Notes under the pieces: generated by a model
The model's database searches: none
Seen by the model: the letters and a program-made list of their open reading frames with translations, nothing else
What the model was told of the DNA's origin: nothing
Shown here: one piece after another, positions 48,590 through 56,092 of the stretch
Numbering within the stretch: the stretch's first letter is position 1
How the letters are laid out: every line of letters begins with the position of its first letter
Assembly (NCBI RefSeq): GCF_000241325.1
Contig: NZ_BAEI01000067.1
Coordinates: 52,106 to 116,105, forward strand
DNA length: 64,000 bases
Direction: 5' to 3'
Source: Gordonia polyisoprenivorans NBRC 16320 = JCM 10675
GTDB lineage: Bacteria > Actinomycetota > Actinomycetes > Mycobacteriales > Mycobacteriaceae
Program-made: the position numbers and the translations under genes

Positions 48590-48709
48590 ATGTTTCGGAC
48601 GGCTATTACCAAGGTAAGAGCTATGTATATCTGCCGTGGATGCGGATCTGAGGTCGCCTACCCCGAAAAGTACAGTAAATGCCCGGTCTGTGGCATCAAG
48701 TGGGGATAA
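48590..48709 (+). CDS. 39-residue zinc-ribbon microprotein
   Basis: ATG 48590 is preceded by GAGGAGG, a perfect ribosome binding site 6 bases away, the best in the window. The product, MFRTAITKVRAMYI then CRGCGSEVAYPEKY-SKCPVCGIKWG, has two C-x2-C knuckles 13 residues apart (between C16 and C29), a rubredoxin-like zinc ribbon. It lies 224 bases after the GrpE-like gene on the same strand and may belong to that operon. Too short for usual gene callers. Role unknown; it could be a metal-binding adaptor. Confidence 0.75.
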   Translation: MFRTAITKVRAMYICRGCGSEVAYPEKYSKCPVCGIKWG

Positions 48710-48872
48710 TGAGGTTCGGAGACTACGGGTTACCGCGACTACCGCCAAACTTGGCCCGTACCCGTTTCAAGTCTCGCACCGCGGCCGCAGCCCTGCGGAT
48801 GACTTCTTGGTCGTAGACGCGACACAAGTACACGGATTCAGACGCCAACACTGCAGGACACCTCGCATCACC

Positions 48873-50357
48873 TCACTCCGCCGACAACGGCACCGACCGC
48901 CCGATCACCTTCCCGGCCGAGTCGAGTGCCTCGACCTGGTAGTAGCCGGAAGCTTTCTGCGGCAGCGTGATCGGCGTCGACGCGCCGTTCCACGCCGCGG
49001 TCGCCAGCGGTGTCAGGTTGGCGGCGGTGCTGCCGTGCAGCACCCGCCACTGGACAACGCGGGTCGCGCCGTTCCAGGCGGCGCGGATCGTCATGCCGTC
49101 GTGGCCGATGACAGCCTCGGGCACGCCGATCGGCTCACCGGTCCACGGTTGGTAGTAGGCGCGGTAGCTGCCCGTCGGGGCCAGGGTGACGTCGTAGACC
49201 ATCTGCCCGGTCGGGGTGAACTCGGCGATGTGATTGCCGGTCCCCCAGCTGCCGAACACGTCGCCGTTGGGCAGCATCTGCGCGTTGCCCATCGCGGTGG
49301 CTCGCACGTTGCCCGGGTGGGTCTGGTTGCGGATGAGCGTGGTGGTGTGGGTGGCGGTGTCGAGGTGAATCCACTCGATACTCGACGCACCGTTGGTGGT
49401 CTGACCGTCGGAGTTGTTGTTGAACAACCGAAGTGTGGTGGCGTCGGGCATCTCGGCGTCGTGCTGGAAGGAAAACTGCACTCCCTTACCGAGGGCGAAC
49501 GACGAGTGTTTCCCGCCGATCTGCCAGACGATGGCGCCGGTGGCGGGGTCGAGGTTGTAGACGGTCGAGGTGTGGCGCATCGAGACGACCACGTGACCGT
49601 CGGGTGCCAGAGAGATCGCGTTGACGTGGTACGGGTCGTAGATGCCGCCGGAGTTGTCGACGGTGTCCTTGGGCGAGATGAACGAGTCGGTGATCGGAAC
49701 ATGCTGGGAGGCATGCCAATCGAAGAGCACCTTCTTGGTGGCGACGTCGATCTCCTGGACCACCGCGTCGTACATGGTGCCGTCCTTGGCGCCGCCGACC
49801 GCGGTCAGGTCGGCGGTGATCGGCTGGTAGATGGTGATCCATGCATGCTCGCCGTTGTCGGTGAGTCGGAATTCGTGGATGTTGGCGCCGGCCGGTCCGG
49901 CCGGGATGGTCGCGATGATCTGGTAGTGCTCGTCGGCGATGTAGTCCACCCCGCTCTGCCCCGACGCCAGGTTGCCCTGCCACCAGGTGAGCACCGGCTT
50001 GCCGTGGAACTGCTGCACCTGCAGGTCGGCCATCGACTGGCCGGGCGGGGCGGTCCGCGACCACACCACGCGACCCTTCTTGTCGGCGATCACGACCCGT
50101 GAACTCGCGCGCCGCTCGTCGTGCGAGCGCTGCCCGACCACCGCGCTCGCCGGCGAGGTGCCCTCGTTGAAGAACACGTAGCCGCCGGTGGCACCCGCGG
50201 CGTCGTTGACGTTGACGGTATAGGTGGGGGCGACCGCCGACGCCGCCGACGACGACGTCGATCCCGACGTTCCCGGCGAGCCGCAGGCGGCGATCACCGA
50301 CCCCAGCACTGCGACCCCCGCAATGGACAGCAGACCCCGACACCGGTGTGACGCCAT
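48873..50357 (-). CDS. Arylsulfotransferase-like (ASST family) lipoprotein
   Basis: 494 residues from ATG 50357. The N-terminus GLLSIAGVAVLGSVIAACGS carries a lipobox (IAAC), so the protein should be lipid-anchored outside the membrane. The body is a beta-propeller of ASST type, with GANIHEFRLTDNGEHAWITIY (active-site His region), DPYHVNAISLAPDGHVVVSMRHTSTVYNLD, FQHDAEMP and FGSWGTGNHIAEF. Family enzymes move sulfate from a phenolic sulfate to another phenol; many actinobacterial members are untested. No strong ribosome binding site. A toxin-gene relic runs into its 5' end, and its 3' end is copied at 38906-39101. Confidence 0.87.
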   Translation of the reverse strand: MASHRCRGLLSIAGVAVLGSVIAACGSPGTSGSTSSSAASAVAPTYTVNVNDAAGATGGYVFFNEGTSPASAVVGQRSHDERRASSRVVIADKKGRVVWSRTAPPGQSMADLQVQQFHGKPVLTWWQGNLASGQSGVDYIADEHYQIIATIPAGPAGANIHEFRLTDNGEHAWITIYQPITADLTAVGGAKDGTMYDAVVQEIDVATKKVLFDWHASQHVPITDSFISPKDTVDNSGGIYDPYHVNAISLAPDGHVVVSMRHTSTVYNLDPATGAIVWQIGGKHSSFALGKGVQFSFQHDAEMPDATTLRLFNNNSDGQTTNGASSIEWIHLDTATHTTTLIRNQTHPGNVRATAMGNAQMLPNGDVFGSWGTGNHIAEFTPTGQMVYDVTLAPTGSYRAYYQPWTGEPIGVPEAVIGHDGMTIRAAWNGATRVVQWRVLHGSTAANLTPLATAAWNGASTPITLPQKASGYYQVEALDSAGKVIGRSVPLSAE

Positions 50358-50440
50358 GGGGTCAGGGTAGGACGGCCCGCTGTCAGATAGCTGGGAGTTC
50401 GCTGGAGGGTGGGAATGGTGATTCCACACCGGCCTGGAGT

Positions 50441-50584
50441 CAGCGGTTCAGGTTTTCCGATGCCGGTGAATGCATCGCGCAGGCACGCGTCGAGCAGGGT
50501 GTTGATCCGCGTCAGTAGTCGCCGGTCAACGGATTGCCAGTGCACATAGTCTTCCCATGCCGATTGGTCCCAGACCAGACGCAC
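50441..50584 (-). pseudogene. Truncated YoeB-type mRNA interferase
   Basis: From GTG 50584 the frame reads MRLVWDQSAWEDYVHWQ, LLTRINTLLDACLRDAF and GIGKPEPL, the first 48 residues of YoeB toxin (about 85). The rest, with the catalytic Arg and His and the terminal Tyr, is replaced by unrelated sequence (from about 50440). The frame only ends at 50294 inside the arylsulfotransferase gene. It cannot be an active ribonuclease. Confidence 0.88.
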
Positions 50585-50719
50585 TCAGCCGTCCTCGTCA
50601 GTCCGGTCGAGGTCATGCACCTCGGTCTGCCCCACGGAGGGACGCGTGTAGGACTCCACCAGTCGGCGGGCGTTGGCCGGTGACCTGAACAGATAGGCCG
50701 TCTCCTGCCACGCGGCGTA
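50585..50719 (-). pseudogene. Truncated YefM-type antitoxin, C-terminal part only
   Basis: YAAWQETAYLFRSPANARRL ending in DLDRTDEDG is the C-terminal half of YefM/Phd antitoxins, the toxin-binding part. The N-terminal DNA-binding half is replaced by unrelated sequence. The stop codon lies directly before the toxin start, the usual order of the pair. Confidence 0.85.
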
Positions 50720-51005
50720 CGCAGACTTCGTCGATCCCGAGAGCGGGTGCATCAAGCCATATGCGGCAATCACCAACGGCGAGAACGACGTTGCCGTTAC
50801 CCGTGGACGGCGATGCTGTGAGCGCTCGCCGGCGAGGACGCGATCACCGACTTTCGGCCGGGTACGGAAAGGCGATCGTCGACTAGCCTCGTGATGCATC
50901 ATGAGTGGATGAGGACCATCACCCGGCTGCACTGGGCCTCGATGACCATCACCTTCGCGCAGCCTGTGCGCTGATCTGACGCACGGCGCACCCAGGAGAG
51001 ACATC

Positions 51006-51665
51006 ATGTCGATACGTCGAGCGGCCACAGCCGCACTGCTCGCGCCGATTGCGGCTGCCGCTGCAAGTCTCGCCGCCGTCGTGGTCACCGGAGCGCACCG
51101 CCGGCTCGGCGCGACGGCGGACGAAGCCCGGGCGGCATTGCCCGGTGACGACCTGCTCCCGGGCGCGCAGGTACAGAACGATCGCGCGTGCACCATCGCG
51201 GCGCCACCGTCGTCGGTGTGGCCGTGGATCGCCCAGCTCGGACAGAACAAGGCAGGCTTCTACTCATTCGAAGGGCTGGAGAACCTCGTCGGCTGCCAGA
51301 TCACCGGCGCCACCCGAATCCATCCGGAATGGCAGGACGTCGCCGTCGGGGACCGATTCACACTCCACCCCGACATCGCGCTGCGCGTGGCCGAGGTAGA
51401 GCCCGGACGCGCGCTCGTCGTGTCCTCCCAGGGCGCGGATGCCCCCGGTGACATGGACTTCGACACCACGTGGGCGTTCTGCTTGAGTCCCGTCACAACG
51501 AACGGATCGTCGGCGACCCGGCTGCATCTGCGGGAGCGTTACGCCACCAGCAGCCCTGCCACCCGGGCCATGATCGAGGTCACCAGCGTCATCAGCGCGG
51601 TGATGACGTGGCGGGTGATGACCAACCTGCGGGAGCTGGTCGACCGAAACGTCGAGGCATTGTGA
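51006..51665 (+). CDS. SRPBCC-family protein with N-terminal membrane helix
   Basis: 219 residues. An Ala-rich hydrophobic helix (ATAALLAPIAAAAASLAAVVV) anchors or exports the protein. A START/SRPBCC-type domain follows: ACTIAAPPSSVWPWIAQLGQNKAGFYSFEGLENLVG, then VAVGDRFTLHP and VVSSQGADAPGDMDFDTTWAFCL, and a long C-terminal helix. Such domains bind hydrophobic ligands in a deep cavity; the ligand here is unknown. AGGAGAG lies 6 bases before ATG 51006. It seems to stand alone. Confidence 0.8.
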   Translation: MSIRRAATAALLAPIAAAAASLAAVVVTGAHRRLGATADEARAALPGDDLLPGAQVQNDRACTIAAPPSSVWPWIAQLGQNKAGFYSFEGLENLVGCQITGATRIHPEWQDVAVGDRFTLHPDIALRVAEVEPGRALVVSSQGADAPGDMDFDTTWAFCLSPVTTNGSSATRLHLRERYATSSPATRAMIEVTSVISAVMTWRVMTNLRELVDRNVEAL

Positions 51666-51814
51666 ATACCTGCACGAGATAGACATTCTTGTCGCGATTG
51701 CCGAATAGCTGAATTCCGCCGGTGCTGGTTATTCCCTCGTTCGGGGAATACCTCCGCAGATCGTGCACGAGCGTGCGAGAATTGCTTTCACTCGTGCGAC
51801 GAAAGCAGGCTGTC

Positions 51815-52903
51815 ATGACGAACTCGCTGGTCCCGCCGCCGGGATGGTATCCCTACGGTGCCGCATCAACCACTGCACACTGGGACGGAATGGGATGGAC
51901 CGGCGAATCCGCACCTGATTCTTCGGTATCCTCACCACCTGCGTGGCATCGGCGCCCCTGGCGTTTTCTGACGCATCAATGGTTCTGGTGGATCGTCGCC
52001 GGAATGGTGGTGGCCGTCGGTTTCGGAATCATCGGAAATTCGGGTTCCGGGCATTGGTGGGTGTGGCCCGCGGCGATCGGCGTCGTGCTGGTGATGACGG
52101 GCATCGTCACGCTTGTGGCCCCACACCTGCGGTTCACCGAGCTGAATCGACTCCCTCTGACGATCGTCGTCGGCGTGGTGTCGGGGGCGGTGGCCCTCGG
52201 CGTCGCAACGGCCATCGAGGGGCTCCTCGAGCCGCATCTGCACCTCCCTTTCGCGGTGGACCTGTGGTTGTCCGGACCCATCGAGGAAACCTGCAAGATC
52301 GCGGTGCCGCTGATCCTGTTGATCTTCGCGCGCTCGGTATTCGGCGACCCTCGCCGCGGGGTGCTCATGGTGCTGATCAGCGGGTCGGTGTTCGGCATCG
52401 GCGAGGCGATCCAGTACATGGGTGGCGGCAACGGCACCAACTCGCATCTGTTGCAAGCGGTCACGCGTCCACTGACCGAGATCGGGCATCCGCTGTGGGC
52501 GAGTATTGCCGCCGCAGCGATCTGGCTCGCGGCGCACCGATCCGGGCGGGTGATCACCAAGGTCGGCTTCCTCGGATGGCTCACCGCGGCCCTCCTGCAT
52601 TCGGTGCACGACGGGATCGGGTCGTTCGGCCAGCACGGGTCGAAAAACACCGTCACCGACCAAGACTTCACCCTCACCGATGTAGTGCAGGAAGGAGTGA
52701 TACTCAACGTCTTCTCCATCCTCGTCGCCGTCGTCTCCTACCTGATCCTGCGCCACGTACTGCGCGAACTCGTCCCACCGACCGCCATCGCCACCAACGC
52801 ACCACGCTGGCGGCCCCGTCTCGTGCAGTGGGGTGTGCCGGAAGCGCGGGTGGCACCGGTGGAGTCGGCGGCGGCGGGGTCAGGGTTCGAAGGTCACCGC
52901 TAA
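51815..52903 (+). CDS. PrsW-type intramembrane metalloprotease with N-terminal DUF2510 domain
   Basis: 362 residues from ATG 51815. Residues about 6-30, PPPGWYPYGAASTTAHWDGMGWTG, form a DUF2510 motif. About eight membrane helices follow. The PrsW (CAAX-like, M82) motifs are IEETCKIAVPL (EExxK), FGIGEAIQY (FxxxE) and LLHSVHDGIGSFG (HxxxHD-like), all metal or catalytic residues within the membrane. Relatives cut anti-sigma factors or process membrane proteins. No sigma or anti-sigma gene is adjacent, so the substrate is unknown. Weak ribosome binding site; the frame is open from 51722. Confidence 0.85.
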   Translation: MTNSLVPPPGWYPYGAASTTAHWDGMGWTGESAPDSSVSSPPAWHRRPWRFLTHQWFWWIVAGMVVAVGFGIIGNSGSGHWWVWPAAIGVVLVMTGIVTLVAPHLRFTELNRLPLTIVVGVVSGAVALGVATAIEGLLEPHLHLPFAVDLWLSGPIEETCKIAVPLILLIFARSVFGDPRRGVLMVLISGSVFGIGEAIQYMGGGNGTNSHLLQAVTRPLTEIGHPLWASIAAAAIWLAAHRSGRVITKVGFLGWLTAALLHSVHDGIGSFGQHGSKNTVTDQDFTLTDVVQEGVILNVFSILVAVVSYLILRHVLRELVPPTAIATNAPRWRPRLVQWGVPEARVAPVESAAAGSGFEGHR

Positions 52904-52904
52904 T

Positions 52905-53110
52905 CGATGGTCGAGGTGCGAGCCCGCTAGGGCGAGCCTCGAGACCGCCTGCGCCGATGCTGGTTTCGTCAGTCCCGCGGTGGTTGCGATACCTATTATC
53001 TCACCGGGTCTCGAGGCCCTCGCCCTAGCGGGCTCGCGCACCTCGACCATCGGGGGGAAGGTCGGGCCGGCGGGTGGGCCGACCATCCGGCGGGTGGGCC
53101 GACCATCCGG
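52905..53110. repeat. Composite REP-like element with inverted halves and a tandem tail
   Basis: Left half ATGGTCGAGGTGCGAGCC ... GAGCCTCGAGACC (52906-52945), about 55-base spacer with CGATGCTGGTTTCGTCAG, right half in reverse orientation TCTCGAGGCCCTCGCCC ... CACCTCGACCATCGG (53010-53053). Then comes a tandem of GGCGGGTGGGCCGACCATCC, and GGGGGGAAGG. The same arrangement recurs at 59172-59319. Confidence 0.88.
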
Positions 53111-53138
53111 GGGGAAGGCTTGGCCGGCGATCGGGGGA

Positions 53139-53921
53139 CTAGACGCTGACCACCCGCTCCACCACGCCGTCGGCGGCCAGGCTCTCGCGACCGAGGACGG
53201 TGTTGGTGGCGGCGACCAGCCGCACGCGATCGGCGCGGAACAGGTCGTTGCCGTGCTCGAACGGACGCCCACGTTGATCGCGGGTGACCCGGCTGACTGC
53301 AAGCAGCGGCCGATTCCGGGGTATCTGCAGCCATTGCGCCTCACGCGGATTGGCCATCACCACCTCGATGGTCTCGCATGCGGTGGTCGGACGGAACCCA
53401 TAGCGTTCCTCGAGTAGCGAGTACAGGGATCCGCCAAGGGGCTGGTCGAGGAGGTCGGGCACCTGCTGGGCGACGAGACATGCGGTGTCGACCGACAGCG
53501 GAACACCGTCGGCGAAGCGTAACCGTCGCACGACGAGGACCTCGTCGCGCTCACCGATCTCCAGTGACCGCGCCTCGACCACGGTGGCCGGGCGCCGTTC
53601 GGTGGCCAGCACCTGCGATCTGCTCGTGTGTCCGCCGGTGAGTAGCCGCTCGGGGAGGCTGCTCAACTCTCCCGCGGCGCGTTCGACCACTCCGGCGCGC
53701 ACGAAGATTCCTCCACTGCGGCCTGGACGGCGTTCGACGATGCCCGCCTGGGCAAGCGTGAGCAGCGCGCTTCGCAGCGTCGACCTCGATACCGAGAACG
53801 CCTCGGCCAGATCACGTTCGGACCCGAGCCGCGAGCCCGGCCCGATCTCACTGCGACCGAGCATGGCAAGGATGCGCCGTCGGACGTCCTCGGCGACCGG
53901 GCCGCCCTTCGTCTCCTCCAT
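53139..53921 (-). CDS. GntR family regulator with UTRA domain (HutC type)
   Basis: 260 residues. The N-terminal winged helix has SRLGSERDLAEAFSVSRSTLRSALLTL and AGIVERRPGRSGGIFV. The C-terminal UTRA effector domain includes LEIGERDEVLVVRRLRFADGVPLSVDTACL, LYSLLEERYGFRPTTACETIEV and RPFEHGNDLFRADRVRLVA. It probably represses the catabolic cluster beside it until a pathway substrate binds. Start ATG 53921 overlaps the SDR stop as TGATG, so it is last in an operon with the dehydrogenase (and perhaps the kinase). Confidence 0.9.
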   Translation of the reverse strand: MEETKGGPVAEDVRRRILAMLGRSEIGPGSRLGSERDLAEAFSVSRSTLRSALLTLAQAGIVERRPGRSGGIFVRAGVVERAAGELSSLPERLLTGGHTSRSQVLATERRPATVVEARSLEIGERDEVLVVRRLRFADGVPLSVDTACLVAQQVPDLLDQPLGGSLYSLLEERYGFRPTTACETIEVVMANPREAQWLQIPRNRPLLAVSRVTRDQRGRPFEHGNDLFRADRVRLVAATNTVLGRESLAADGVVERVVSV

Positions 53922-54715
53922 CAGGACGTCGCAGCGTCGAGTGGCAGCACCGCTTCCGGGGTTTCGGGCAGCACCTGTCCGCCGTCGACGCTGATCGCCT
54001 GACCGGTGATGTACGCGGCCTCGTCGGTCGCCAGAAACGCAGCGAGATAACCGATGTCGTCAGGACGGCCGAGGGTGCCCGCCGGAATACTGCGGGTCAT
54101 GGACGCGATGTAGTCCTCCCCCATCTCGACGAGCCCTTCGGTCAGGATGTTGCCCGGCAGAACGGCATTGACGGTGATGCCGTGCGGGGCGAGTTCAACG
54201 GCGGCGGTGCGCATGAAACCGAGTTGCGCGGCCTTGGACGCACCGTAATGCGACCATCCCGGAAAGCCGGTGAGCGGACCGGTGATCGACGAGGTGAGGA
54301 TGATCCGGCCGGCCGACGAGGCGCGCAAACCGTCCAAACAGGACTGCACCGTGTAGACAGTGCCCTTGACGTTGACGTCGAGAACCTCGTCGAGTTGCTG
54401 CGGGGTCATCGTCGCCAACGGCGCTTCCGGAAAGATCCCGGCGTTGGCGCACACCACGTCGATGCCACCGAACGCGTCGGTCACCGTGCGCGCCAAGGCA
54501 GTACAGGACTCCGGATCGCACACGTCGGTTACGGCGCCGATCACTCGTCCGGTGCCGAGCAGGTCGAGTTCGGCAGCGCAGGCAGCGACCTGCTCGGCGT
54601 TGCGGGCGACGACGGCGACATTCGCGTCGGCGCGGGCGAATACCGACGCGATCCCTTTCCCGATCCCCTTGCTGGCCCCGGTGACCACCACGGACTTACC
54701 CGCGAGCGCGAACAT
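53921..54715 (-). CDS. Short-chain dehydrogenase/reductase (FabG-like)
   Basis: 264 residues, classical SDR. Cofactor motif TGASKGIG (13-20), NAGI near 90, catalytic Ser in ILTSSITG, YGASK (Tyr and Lys) near 160, and the C-terminal GQAISVDGGQ. AAGGAG lies 8 bases before ATG 54715. It oxidises or reduces an alcohol or carbonyl with NAD(P). Given the GntR regulator, kinase, permease and aminotransferase nearby, it probably handles the aldehyde or alcohol formed in that pathway rather than fatty-acid synthesis. Confidence 0.9.
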   Translation of the reverse strand: MFALAGKSVVVTGASKGIGKGIASVFARADANVAVVARNAEQVAACAAELDLLGTGRVIGAVTDVCDPESCTALARTVTDAFGGIDVVCANAGIFPEAPLATMTPQQLDEVLDVNVKGTVYTVQSCLDGLRASSAGRIILTSSITGPLTGFPGWSHYGASKAAQLGFMRTAAVELAPHGITVNAVLPGNILTEGLVEMGEDYIASMTRSIPAGTLGRPDDIGYLAAFLATDEAAYITGQAISVDGGQVLPETPEAVLPLDAATS

Positions 54716-54768
54716 CGGCTACTCCTTTCGCTCGCCACCCGGGCGAGAGTTGTTCGAGAAAACGATCG

Positions 54769-55794
54769 TCATACCAGCTGGCACGGCTCGGCCAACCACA
54801 TACGATCCCGGCAGTAACGGTCGGCGATCTCGGCTGTGCCCGAAACGAAGTCGGCACCGGCGGCCAGCGCAGAGTCAGCCTCCGGGTGACTGCCGATCCA
54901 GGCGGTGAGCATGACGCGGCGCAGCATCACAAAGGTCGGGATCATCGCACGATGCTCGGCGTCGAGTGCCCGCACCGACCGGTAGCCGCACACCCACTCG
55001 CCGATCATCGTCTCGGCCTGCGGAGTGTGTTCCACGAAGGAGACCACAGCGCCGAGATCGGCGAGATACCAGCACCATCCGGAGTCGTCGAAGTCGATGA
55101 CGGTGATCGTTGCGTCGTGCACCATGAGGTTGGCGAGACGGAGATCGGCGTGCACGAGCCCGAAACGGTCGCGGCCCATACCGTAGGCATCGAGCCGAGC
55201 CGAGAGCGTGTCGACCGCGTGACCGATCCGAACCTGCTGACCGCGGGTGAGACCCGGTGCGGCACGCCAGTCACCCCAGCGCGCCTGCGGGCCGAGCGTG
55301 GCGTCGAGGTCCCACCGGAATCGGGTGAATCCAGGCGGCATTCGCCAGGTTTCGACGTGCTCGTGCAACTGGGCGGTGATCACCCCGAGATCCCGGAAAC
55401 CGACGTCGGCGGTCGGGTCCTCACCGTTGACGCCCTCGACGAACTCGAAGGCACTGACGAAACGTCGCTCGGCCCCGAGCTGAATCGACATCAACAGCGA
55501 ACCATCCAGCGCAGCAACGACTCCCGGTGTGGAGATCGTCGTCGACTCGGCGAGCGCGGCCATCCACGCCAGCTCCGACTCGATGGCCTCACGCGAGTGA
55601 TAGCCCGGTCGGTGCACGCGCATCACCAGACGCCGGCCGTCCTGCTCAAGAAGAAAGGTGCCGTTCTCGCTGATGCTGAGCAGCCGCACATCCGCCCTGT
55701 CCAACCCGTACCGCGGTGCCGCCGCCACCGCGAACGCACGGTAGTCGTCGGCAAGTACGGTCCGCTCGCGCATCTGAGCCGTCGCCTCCTGCAT
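54769..55794 (-). CDS. APH-family small-molecule kinase (homoserine/hydroxylysine/choline-kinase-like)
   Basis: 341 residues from ATG 55794 (ATG 55773 is also likely, with AGGAGG 11 bases ahead of it). The kinase-like fold has ISENGTFLLEQDGRRLVMRVHRP (N-lobe lysine strand), FGLVHADLRLANLMVHD (catalytic loop H-x-D-x4-N) and ITVIDFDDSGWCWYLADLG (metal-binding IDFDD). Aminoglycoside resistance is unlikely. The pairing with a class III aminotransferase and an amino-acid permease recalls the hydroxylysine or ethanolamine phosphorylation route, where the phosphate ester is then cleaved by a PLP phospholyase. It diverges from the permease gene. Confidence 0.85.
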   Translation of the reverse strand: MQEATAQMRERTVLADDYRAFAVAAAPRYGLDRADVRLLSISENGTFLLEQDGRRLVMRVHRPGYHSREAIESELAWMAALAESTTISTPGVVAALDGSLLMSIQLGAERRFVSAFEFVEGVNGEDPTADVGFRDLGVITAQLHEHVETWRMPPGFTRFRWDLDATLGPQARWGDWRAAPGLTRGQQVRIGHAVDTLSARLDAYGMGRDRFGLVHADLRLANLMVHDATITVIDFDDSGWCWYLADLGAVVSFVEHTPQAETMIGEWVCGYRSVRALDAEHRAMIPTFVMLRRVMLTAWIGSHPEADSALAAGADFVSGTAEIADRYCRDRMWLAEPCQLV

Positions 55795-55932
55795 CGGCTC
55801 AGCATGAGCGAGCAGGCGGTCTTCGACAACCGGAGAACAGACCAAATAGCGAGCACTTCACCGGATCGTTTCATCAACCCGACATCGGCAATCTGCGCGT
55901 AACACATGCTGTCGCCGCGGCGATCTCAGCAC

Positions 55933-55962
55933 TTGACCAGCGCCGGACCCTGTGCCAATAAT
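55933..55962 (+). promoter_or_regulatory. Predicted promoter for the permease-aminotransferase operon
   Basis: TTGACC (55933-55938), an 18-base spacer and AATAAT (55957-55962) fit a primary sigma-factor promoter, 130 bases before the permease start. Downstream, TCGTGT ... ACACGA (55969-55993) form a weak inverted repeat that could bind the GntR regulator. Confidence 0.4.
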
Positions 55963-56092
55963 TCGTGATCGTGTCGATCGACCTCGTACACGACACCTCC
56001 AATCGGTCCGGTCATCACAGTCGCTAACCAGACCAATTCGACTCCCAGCCCTCGCCCTGCCACCAGGCAGGCCAGTTGCGAAAGATCCTCCG

